This document shows positions 1 through 6,826 of a stretch of DNA of 11,887 bases, piece after piece (within the stretch, counting starts at the first letter, position 1; every line of letters begins with the position of its first letter). The position numbers were made by a program, and so were the translations under genes. Below the pieces are notes generated by a model. The model had not been told where the DNA came from and did not search any database. It worked only from the letters and a program-made list of their open reading frames with translations. This stretch comes from JBEBSD01 sp040394475 (GTDB lineage: Bacteria > Bacteroidota > Bacteroidia > Cytophagales > Spirosomataceae), in the NCBI GenBank assembly GCA_040394475.1, contig JBEBSD010000122.1:1-11887 (forward strand), written 5' to 3'.

Positions 1-6
1 TAGCCT

Positions 7-183
7 TGGTATACGCCGGGGCAACGTCCGTTAATCCCGGATGACATCGGTGCACGCCGGGGCAACGTCCGTTAGTCCCGGATGACATCGGTGCACACCG
101 GTGCAACGTCCGTTAGTCCCGGACGACCACGGTACACGCCAACGCAACGTCCGTTAGTCCCGGATGACATCGGTACACGCCGG
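7..183. repeat. 41-bp tandem repeat array, four full copies plus a partial fifth
   Basis: Head-to-tail copies begin at 7, 48, 89 and 130, with a 13-base fragment at 171-183. The core GCAACGTCCGTTA recurs exactly at 21, 62, 103 and 144, a constant period of 41. Copies differ by a few substitutions, most in the fourth. Each copy carries an imperfect inverted repeat: an inner AACG/CGTT around the core, and in the first two copies an outer CCGGG/CCCGG, so a hairpin could form on either strand. The period is not a multiple of three, which argues against protein coding. The array begins 11 bases past the stop codon of the sigma factor gene and may continue before base 1, although bases 1-6 match poorly. 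Its function is unknown: a variable-number repeat, or a structured 3' end for the sigma mRNA. Confidence 0.9.
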
Positions 184-193
184 AATCCGACGG

Positions 194-769
194 TCAAAAG
201 AGAAAAAGCAGCAGTATCCCGATAGTTGTGGGCCTCCAGTGTTTCCGAAGTTGCGTATAGGCCAGTTGGAGGAGGTTTGAGACGGTTTGCGGTGTGATCG
301 AAAGTACGAGGGAAATTTCGTCACGACTCATCTCTTCATAATATTTCAGATAGATCACTTCCCGTTGTCTTTTGGGCAGCTCGTTCAGTAGCCTGGCCAT
401 TTTCTGCGTTTTAATGGCAACCGATTCCTCTTTGATGAGCCACCATTCGGGTGAAAACTCCACATAAGGATCGGCTCTCTCCCCTAAATCGGTGTAGCGT
501 TCACGGGTTAAATTACGTTCTATTTTACGCTTGAGCGAAACAAAGAGGTAAGCCTTGATGCTGTCAGGGACGATTAGTCTTTTTCTGCTGTTCCAGATAT
601 CGATAAATGTTTCCTGAATACAGTCTTTCAGAAAATCATCACTCTTTACAAACTTGTAGCCGTAGTTTAGCAGGGCTCTGTAGCAATTATGCATTAGTTT
701 ACCTAACGCCTTTTCGTCGCCGGCAATCATTTGTTCCCATAAAAGATGATTGTCAGGAGATGAATGCAT
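194..769 (-). CDS. ECF-type RNA polymerase sigma-70 factor
   Basis: This 191-residue protein has the size and layout of Bacteroidota ECF sigma factors, which direct RNA polymerase to promoters of SusCD and other TonB-dependent uptake loci when released by a FecR anti-sigma factor. Region 2 covers about residues 25-92, with the typical NYGYKFV and DCIQETFIDIW stretches and IKAYLF. Region 4 covers about residues 122-176, with LPKRQREVIYLKYYEEMS followed by a helix-turn-helix (SITPQTVSNLL). The last 11 residues, TTIGILLLFLF, are strongly hydrophobic and could touch the membrane. The ATG start is 28-45 bases past a good -7 box. The gene reads in the same direction as the upstream operon but is 170 bases from it. 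Which FecR it serves is not shown: the visible one at the other end of the locus, or one encoded beyond base 1. Confidence 0.93.
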   Translation of the reverse strand: MHSSPDNHLLWEQMIAGDEKALGKLMHNCYRALLNYGYKFVKSDDFLKDCIQETFIDIWNSRKRLIVPDSIKAYLFVSLKRKIERNLTRERYTDLGERADPYVEFSPEWWLIKEESVAIKTQKMARLLNELPKRQREVIYLKYYEEMSRDEISLVLSITPQTVSNLLQLAYTQLRKHWRPTTIGILLLFLF

Positions 770-804
770 ATCCGAATGTTACCTTAACTGCCTGTTGCCA
801 GCCG

Positions 805-812
805 CAAAGCTA
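805..812 (-). promoter_or_regulatory. -7 promoter box (TAnnTTTG) for the ECF sigma gene
   Basis: Read on the minus strand the octamer is TAGCTTTG, an exact match to the Bacteroidota housekeeping -7 consensus TAnnTTTG. The start codon lies 35 bases downstream, giving a 5' leader of roughly 28-30 bases. A TTTTTG run on the same strand (830-826) is a possible -33 element, but it is only 13 bases away rather than about 19, so the -33 assignment is doubtful. A short AT-rich inverted repeat, ATAAATATGATTTAT at 838-852, lies just upstream where an activator might bind. This suggests the sigma gene can be transcribed independently of the operon before it. Confidence 0.5.
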
Positions 813-865
813 GCGAAAAAATAGGCAAAAAGTCCTAATAAATATGATTTATATCGGATACGACC

Positions 866-888
866 CTGTCCTGCACCCTGAGGGACAG
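866..888 (-). other. Hairpin in the spacer after the DUF1501 gene
   Basis: CTGTCC at 866-871 is the exact reverse complement of GGACAG at 883-888, with an 11-base loop. An alternative inner pairing, CCCT/AGGG, is possible. It lies 52 bases past the DUF1501 stop and could mark the 3' end of the operon transcript. No T-run follows on the minus strand, so it is not a standard intrinsic terminator. Apart from this and the sigma promoter, nothing else is recognisable in the 770-939 spacer. Confidence 0.25.
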
Positions 889-939
889 CTAATCTCCTTC
901 ACCTCAATTGGTTTTCGGATTCTTCCCGGGTGAAGCGGG

Positions 940-2421
940 TCACGCCAGGATTTTTTGTACGATGTGACCTTCCGTATCGGTAAGCCGGAAATTCCGCCCC
1001 TGAAAGGGGTATGTAAACTGCTCATGGTCATATCCCAGCAAATGAAGGATCGTTGCCTGCAAATCGTGAACATGCACACGGTCCTTGACCCCGTAATAGC
1101 CTATATCGTCTGTTTCACCTACTGTAGCCCCTTTCTTCACACCTCCGCCCGCCATCCACACCGTGAAGGCGTCGAGGTGGTGGTCACGGCCCATATACGG
1201 CATCACCAGTCCATTCCGGTTTTCCTGCATCGGGGTCCGTCCGAACTCGCCTCCCCACACGACCAGTGTTTCCTCCAGTAACCCGCGAGCCTTTAAATCC
1301 ATCACCAGCGCCGCTACCGCCTGGTCAGACTGCAGGCACTTCTGTTTCAATCCGATTTCGATGGCATCCGGGGCGCTGGTCCCATGGCTATCCCATCCCC
1401 AGTCAAACAGCTGCACAAACCGGACATCATTCTCGACCAGTTTCCGGGCCAGCAAGCAATTCATTGCAAAGCTTCCTTCTCCCGGCTCGACTCCGTACAT
1501 ATCCAGGATATACTGCGGTTCTTTAGAGACGTCCATCACTTCCGGCACGGACATCTGCATCCGGAAAGCCATTTCGTATTGACTGATTCTTGTCAGGATT
1601 TCGGGATCCTGCACCTCATCGTAGGTTTTCTGATTTATTTCGTTGATGGCATCAATGGTTTTCTTCCGGATCGAACGGTGCATTCCAGCCGGATCGGAGA
1701 CATACAATACTGGATCTCCGCCAGTTCTGCATTGTACCCCTTGAAATACGGTTGGCAGGAAACCGCTGCCCCATACGCTCTTTCCGGCATCGGGCTGCTT
1801 CCCCCCGGAGGTCAGTACGATGAACCCCGGCAAATTCTGGTTTTCCGACCCTAGCCCGTAAACAGCCCAAGAGCCGATACTCGGTCGTCCCAGCCGGGCG
1901 CTGCCGGTATGCATCAGGAGCTGCGCAGGAGCATGGTTAAACTGATCCGTATGCATGGATTTAATAAACGTGACTTCGTCCGCTATCGAACGCATATGAG
2001 GTACATAATCCGACAGCCACGCCCCCGACGCTCCATATTGTGCAAAATTTCCCTGCGGCCCGAGCATTTTCGGAACTCCCTGAATGAACGCAAACTTTTT
2101 CCCTTCCAATAATTCAGCCGGACAATCCTTTCCGTGGTATTTTACCAGTTCGGGCTTATAATCAAACAGTTCCAGCTGGGATGGCGCCCCGGCCATGTGA
2201 ATATAGATAACCCTTTTTGCTTTAGGGGTATAATGCGGTACATGTTCCCGGCCACCGGCCAGTTGCCCCGGTCCGGCGGCTTCCTGTGTCGTACAGCCGC
2301 CGGTCACTAAACTGCTCAAGCCCATTGCCCCGAGACTTACTCCCCCCATCAACTGGAGAAAATGCCTGCGGGTCTGCTGCTCCACGGACCTGATCTGCAG
2401 CTCATTCAACATCTTTTCCAT
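940..2421 (-). CDS. DUF1501 family protein (sulfatase/alkaline phosphatase-like fold), Tat-type leader
   Basis: A 493-residue protein of full family length. The N-terminus carries a twin-arginine-like motif, TRRHFLQ (residues 17-23), a hydrophobic stretch (about 24-40) and Cys43 in VTGGC, so it may be exported folded and possibly lipid-anchored. Family signatures are visible: HMAGAPSQLELFDYKP (75-90), NHAPAQ (162-167), WGWDSHG (341-347), WGGEFGRTP (389-397), and GRDHH (411-415) followed by WMAGGGVKKGATVGETDD. DUF1501 proteins are distant relatives of alkaline phosphatases and sulfatases, and are very often encoded next to PSD1/PSCyt proteins, as here; their reaction is not established. The gene is 25 bases after the PSD1 gene and is probably the last of the operon. 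Met4 is an alternative start. Confidence 0.93.
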   Translation of the reverse strand: MEKMLNELQIRSVEQQTRRHFLQLMGGVSLGAMGLSSLVTGGCTTQEAAGPGQLAGGREHVPHYTPKAKRVIYIHMAGAPSQLELFDYKPELVKYHGKDCPAELLEGKKFAFIQGVPKMLGPQGNFAQYGASGAWLSDYVPHMRSIADEVTFIKSMHTDQFNHAPAQLLMHTGSARLGRPSIGSWAVYGLGSENQNLPGFIVLTSGGKQPDAGKSVWGSGFLPTVFQGVQCRTGGDPVLYVSDPAGMHRSIRKKTIDAINEINQKTYDEVQDPEILTRISQYEMAFRMQMSVPEVMDVSKEPQYILDMYGVEPGEGSFAMNCLLARKLVENDVRFVQLFDWGWDSHGTSAPDAIEIGLKQKCLQSDQAVAALVMDLKARGLLEETLVVWGGEFGRTPMQENRNGLVMPYMGRDHHLDAFTVWMAGGGVKKGATVGETDDIGYYGVKDRVHVHDLQATILHLLGYDHEQFTYPFQGRNFRLTDTEGHIVQKILA

Positions 2422-2446
2422 GCGCTTTCAATTTTATGCTTCTCAA

Positions 2447-5203
2447 TCAATCTTTTGTCACCACTTCATCCAGGTTCAGCAATACATTGGCGGCCACTGT
2501 CAATGCCGCCAGTTTTTTGTCTTCTCTCCGGGTATGCTGCAGGATAGCGCCTACTTCTTCCGGTTCCTCTTCAAACCGTTCGAGTGCTTCCTGGTAGGTT
2601 CCCGTCAGAATCTGCTGTTTTTGCGGAGAAAGCGGCCGGTAGGTTAACCAATAATACCCTTGCTCCAATTGTTGGGCTACCGAATCTCCGGCATCCAGCA
2701 TTTTAACGGCAAGGTTTTCGGCCGCTTCCAGGTACACCGGGTCGTTGAGTGTCACCAATGCCTGTAACGGCGTATTGGTCCGGATGCGCCGCGACTGGCA
2801 GAATTCTCTGCTCGGCGCATCGAAAGTAGCCATCGAAGGGTACGGGGCCGTACGCTTCCAGAAGGTGTACAGCCCCCTGCGGTACCGGTCTTCGCCTTCG
2901 CTCACCTTCCAGCTCTCTCCGCTGTAGGGCGAGAGCCATACTCCTTCCGGTTGCGGGGGCATAACACTTGGGCCAAATAATTTAGGGGAAAGCAACCCGC
3001 TCACTGCGAGCGCCTGATCGCGGATCTGTTCTGCGCTCAACCGGACCCGCGGCCCCCTTGCCAGCCAGTAATTATAGGGGTCCTTTTCTGTTTTTTCCGG
3101 CGTGGTTTCCGACGATTGCCGGTACGTAGCCGACATCACAATGGTCTTCAACAGCGCCTTGCTGCTCCACTTATACTCTTCCATAAAAGTCACCGCTAAC
3201 CAGTCCAACAACTCCTTATGGGTAGGGGGAGCTCCCTGCGAACCGAAATCTTCAAGCGTTTCTACAATTCCCTGCCCGAACAGCTGCTCCCAGAAGCGGT
3301 TGACAATTACCCTGGAAGTAAGCGGGTTGTCGCGGTGAACCATCCATCTGGCGAGGCCCAGCCGGTCTTTAGGATAGGTATCGGGCAACTGGAAAAACAG
3401 CTCCGGAACCGCAGGCGTTACTTTTTCACCCTTTACCAGCCAGTTTCCTCTTTCAAACACATGGGTTTCCCTTGTCAGGTCGCCCCTGGCCTCCCACATT
3501 ACGGGAGTGCTTTCCACTTTTTTGTTGACCAGCCACCGGTACTGCTGCCGGATCTCCTCATAACCCGGTTCCGATTCCCCCGGCAGTTCCTTCTGAAAAG
3601 CTATCCATTTAATCATGACCCAGTCCCGCGGAGCTTTGGGATTTTCCAGGTCAATAAACAAGCTTTTTCTGCCTTCCATCTCCGGAACCGGCAGGATCAG
3701 TACCGTATCACGCCAGGCACTTTCTGTCCTGGGTACCTTCAATGTCAGGATGCGCTCGCTTTTCGTTCTGTCGGTATAAAAATTCATCACGGCGTTTTCA
3801 CTTCCCGTCCCGATCGCCAACAGCATCCGGTCTTTTCCGGTAAGGGTCAGTTCCGGCAGGCTGGCTGAGCCGTTATCCTGAATGGCGAAGAACTTGGAAT
3901 CCAGCAGTGAGGTGTGATCGCCCAATACGAAATCGTGCGAATTGACTTTGGGCTCCATAACCTTTAAAAACTGGAAAGTTTCCCCCGCCTGCCCCACATC
4001 ATATTTTCCCACCCATTTTTTAATCTGGTCTACCGTCAGGGAATCCGTCGTATCGAACAAGCGCAGGGTTGGTGTTTCCGTCTGCACATCTTCATCCCGG
4101 GTGTTATTAAAAAAGGCCATGTACTTGTAGTATTCATCATGGGAAATCGGGTCGTACGTATGGCTGTGGCATTGTACACACGCAAACGTGGTTCCCTGCC
4201 AGATTTCCCAGGTGGCATTCACGCGGTCTATCACCGCTGCCACCCTGAATTCCTCATCCTGCGTCCCTCCCTCATCGTTTGTCATGGTATTGCGATGGAA
4301 GGCGGTGGCTATCAGTTTTGACTCCTCCGGAAAGCCGTTGGCATCCTCCACTAAATCCCCCGCCAGCTGTTCTATTGTAAACTCGTCGAAAGGCTTGTCC
4401 TCATTAAACGATCGGATCACATAGTCGCGGTACCTCCAGATATTGCGGTAGGTGTCTTTTTCATACCCCTTTGTATCCGCATAACGGGCCAGGTCCATCC
4501 ACATCGAGGCCCATTTTTCACCGTAGGCGGTTGATTGCAAGAGCCGGTCGACTACTTTCTCATAGGCATCGGGAGCCGGATCATTTACAAAACCGGACAC
4601 CTCCCCCGGTGTAGGAGGGAGTCCCGTCAGGTCGAGGCTCAGCCTTCTGATCAGCGTAGCCCTTTCGGCCTCCCCGTTGTAAGACAGCTGCTGTTCCCGG
4701 AGTTTCGGGAGCACAAAATGGTCGATCTCGTTCCGGACCCATTGGCTGTCTTCTCCAAGGAGTCCAAACAGGTTATCCCACCTTCTTACCGAAGGGACCT
4801 CGGGGCGTTCTGCTTTTTCATAGGCCCAGTGCATTCCCCACTCCGCTCCCTGATCGATCCAGTTTTTTAAGGTTTCGATTTCCTCTTCACTGAGCGGAGC
4901 AGCATCTTTTGGCATCCGGTCGTCGGGATCATCCGTCAGGACCCGTCTCATCATCTCACTTTCCTTCCACTTCCCTTTTACTACCGGAATTTTCCCCGAC
5001 TTACCCGGTTCATACACTTCATGCTCAAACAGAAAACTGATATCTCCTGCCTTTTTAACACCGCCATGACAGCCTATACAATGTTTGTTCAGGATTGGTT
5101 TGACATCTTCATTGTAATCTACCCTGTCCTTGAAAAGTATCCGGGCCACCATCCACGCTCCCACTAATCCTGCCACCGAAAGTAATACCAACCTCAAACT
5201 CAT
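2447..5203 (-). CDS. PSCyt1/DUF1549/DUF1553 (PSD1) c-type heme protein with a CBM6-like insert
   Basis: A 918-residue protein. Residues 4-24 form a hydrophobic export signal or membrane anchor. Residues 28-125 are a planctomycete-type cytochrome c domain (PSCyt1), with heme motif CIGCH (42-46) and probable axial ligand Met97 in DDRMPKD. Residues 155-370 are PSCyt2/DUF1549, with LSLDLTGLPPTP and a second CxxCH, CVQCH (342-346), before the family's DPISHDEYY. Residues about 405-540 look like a beta-sandwich resembling CBM6, ending in SLFIDLEN and WVMIKWIAF. Residues 612-870 are PSD1/DUF1553, with NRFWEQLFGQGIVETLEDFG and PPTHKELLDWLA. The heme domains suggest periplasmic electron transfer, perhaps oxidation of an imported carbohydrate, but no reaction is proven. 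It sits between SusD (33 bases) and DUF1501 (25 bases). Nothing is missing compared with the family. Confidence 0.93.
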   Translation of the reverse strand: MSLRLVLLSVAGLVGAWMVARILFKDRVDYNEDVKPILNKHCIGCHGGVKKAGDISFLFEHEVYEPGKSGKIPVVKGKWKESEMMRRVLTDDPDDRMPKDAAPLSEEEIETLKNWIDQGAEWGMHWAYEKAERPEVPSVRRWDNLFGLLGEDSQWVRNEIDHFVLPKLREQQLSYNGEAERATLIRRLSLDLTGLPPTPGEVSGFVNDPAPDAYEKVVDRLLQSTAYGEKWASMWMDLARYADTKGYEKDTYRNIWRYRDYVIRSFNEDKPFDEFTIEQLAGDLVEDANGFPEESKLIATAFHRNTMTNDEGGTQDEEFRVAAVIDRVNATWEIWQGTTFACVQCHSHTYDPISHDEYYKYMAFFNNTRDEDVQTETPTLRLFDTTDSLTVDQIKKWVGKYDVGQAGETFQFLKVMEPKVNSHDFVLGDHTSLLDSKFFAIQDNGSASLPELTLTGKDRMLLAIGTGSENAVMNFYTDRTKSERILTLKVPRTESAWRDTVLILPVPEMEGRKSLFIDLENPKAPRDWVMIKWIAFQKELPGESEPGYEEIRQQYRWLVNKKVESTPVMWEARGDLTRETHVFERGNWLVKGEKVTPAVPELFFQLPDTYPKDRLGLARWMVHRDNPLTSRVIVNRFWEQLFGQGIVETLEDFGSQGAPPTHKELLDWLAVTFMEEYKWSSKALLKTIVMSATYRQSSETTPEKTEKDPYNYWLARGPRVRLSAEQIRDQALAVSGLLSPKLFGPSVMPPQPEGVWLSPYSGESWKVSEGEDRYRRGLYTFWKRTAPYPSMATFDAPSREFCQSRRIRTNTPLQALVTLNDPVYLEAAENLAVKMLDAGDSVAQQLEQGYYWLTYRPLSPQKQQILTGTYQEALERFEEEPEEVGAILQHTRREDKKLAALTVAANVLLNLDEVVTKD

Positions 5204-5236
5204 GTCATACTCAATCTATAAAAAACACGCTCTTTA

Positions 5237-6796
5237 CTATTCCCAGACCTGGTTTTGTTTTACATTGGGGTTCCCCTGGAGTTCTTTCAGCGGAATGGGC
5301 AACCCATAATCTCTGGCTTTTACTGTCCGTCCCAGTGCAAACTTTTCGGAAAAATGCCGTATCTGATCTCCCAGATAATCCGGCGACCCTCCGAATGTGC
5401 TCTTCCGGCGCAATTCCGGGTACATCACCTGTTCGAAAACAAACTCCTGCATGCGTTCCGCGATGATCGCATCCCGGAGCGCCGGCTGATTCAATCCTGC
5501 CAGGGGCGCCAGTCCCGCACGCTGCCGGACTTTATTAATACCGTCAAACGGACTGCCCGTTCCACTTTCGTTACAAGCTTCTGAATGTCCGAGCAACACA
5601 TCCGCTAAGCGGATATACACCGTATTTTTCTCCGTTCTGGAGTTGTGCTTATCAAGTTCAGTCAATTTTGATGACCACGCTTTTCCAAACACCATCTGCG
5701 ACGGATCGTTGGGGTTGGCATCTGCCCTTACCACACCTCCGAACCGGGACAGGTTGTACTCCGCTGTAGCGCTCCACTTCACCATGGGGTACTCACCGTT
5801 AATTTTCCCCAGTCGTCCGGTTGGATAGGATTCGATGAAAGTCCCCTGAATACGTTTGTCGTTCGGATCATACGCTGCACGGAACTCCTGGGTAGCGCTC
5901 AGCCAGCTCCATCCGGAACCTCCCAGCTCGCTGGGGAAATCTTCCGGGTTAAAATGGGCCGAATGGACACTGTATTCCGATGTATTGGCCGCGGCCGAAA
6001 CCTGTGCTTCGAAGATCCGTTCGCCCTGATTTTCATGCTCAAGATCGAAATTGTGGCTAAAATCTTCAAACAACTCCAGGCCGCTATTGTTCAGGATATC
6101 CTCACCGACCGTTTTGGCCTCGCCCCATTGCTCATCCCAGAGATAGGCTTTCATTAACAACGCTTTTGCCGCCCATTTCGTTGCCCTTCCCAGATCGCCT
6201 CCGCTGTAAGAAGCAGGCAGCACTTCCGCCGCCTCCCTGGCATCCTTGATGATCAGGTCCAGGACCGCCCTGTTTCCACCGGAGTTGTCGGGCAAATTGC
6301 TCAATCCTTCGGTTGGAATAAGCGTCACCGGCACGTTATCGATATAACTCAGCAGGTTGTAATAATACCAGGCTCTCAGGAACTGCGTTTCTGCAAGCAG
6401 CCGTCGGATGAGGGCATCGTTACCCGGATCCTGCATCGTCGCGGCAATCTGTATAATGCCGTTGGCCCGGTTGATCGACCGGTAACAGATCGCCCAGTAA
6501 TCCTCTATATACTCATCGGCCGTACTGATATTTCCCATATTATATTGCAAAGGCCCTTTCTCCCAGCCCACCTGGTACCCGACCAGGCATTCGAATACAT
6601 ACCGGTCATAGAAGAAACCAAACCCCCTGGAATTGAGGTCGTCATACACGGCATTGACCCCCATTCCCAGCTCAGCTGCACTCTTGTAGAATGTATTGGG
6701 ATTGATAAAATCAGGGTTTTCCTGAAGGTCCGAGCAACCGAGGCCCCACACGACCATCGTTGCGGCTAAATATTTTGTTATATTCTGTAAACGCAT
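5237..6796 (-). CDS. SusD/RagB family outer-membrane nutrient-binding lipoprotein
   Basis: A protein of about 519 residues, typical for SusD. It is the surface-exposed lid that binds ligand and hands it to the SusC barrel. A hydrophobic leader ends at Cys21 (WGLGC); Gly at -3 makes the lipobox imperfect, but the position suits a lipoprotein signal. SDLQE after the cysteine gives acidic residues compatible with surface export. The N-terminal SusD-like part includes the helical repeat AETQFLRAWYYYNLL, and the C-terminal part includes INKVRQRAGLAPL and the RMQEFVFEQVMYPELRRK stretch shared by the family. A GTG codon lies directly before the ATG (6797-6799); I chose the ATG at 6796. It follows susC by 30 bases. 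No close specificity can be read from the sequence. Confidence 0.95.
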   Translation of the reverse strand: MRLQNITKYLAATMVVWGLGCSDLQENPDFINPNTFYKSAAELGMGVNAVYDDLNSRGFGFFYDRYVFECLVGYQVGWEKGPLQYNMGNISTADEYIEDYWAICYRSINRANGIIQIAATMQDPGNDALIRRLLAETQFLRAWYYYNLLSYIDNVPVTLIPTEGLSNLPDNSGGNRAVLDLIIKDAREAAEVLPASYSGGDLGRATKWAAKALLMKAYLWDEQWGEAKTVGEDILNNSGLELFEDFSHNFDLEHENQGERIFEAQVSAAANTSEYSVHSAHFNPEDFPSELGGSGWSWLSATQEFRAAYDPNDKRIQGTFIESYPTGRLGKINGEYPMVKWSATAEYNLSRFGGVVRADANPNDPSQMVFGKAWSSKLTELDKHNSRTEKNTVYIRLADVLLGHSEACNESGTGSPFDGINKVRQRAGLAPLAGLNQPALRDAIIAERMQEFVFEQVMYPELRRKSTFGGSPDYLGDQIRHFSEKFALGRTVKARDYGLPIPLKELQGNPNVKQNQVWE

Positions 6797-6826
6797 CACT
6801 ATCGCTATTTTACAATGAAACCTAAT

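Noticed and set aside
7..183. CRISPR array
   Set aside because: The whole 41-base period is similar between copies; there are no unique spacers of regular length between short repeats, and no cas genes.
3218..3868. A 216-codon open frame on the plus strand opposite the PSD1 gene
   Set aside because: The minus-strand protein is full length with family motifs throughout this stretch; the plus-strand product has no recognisable features.
2447..5203. Acquisition of the PSD1/DUF1501 genes from a planctomycete
   Set aside because: The families are best known from Planctomycetes, but they also occur in Bacteroidota, and no composition break, repeat or mobile element flanks these genes.
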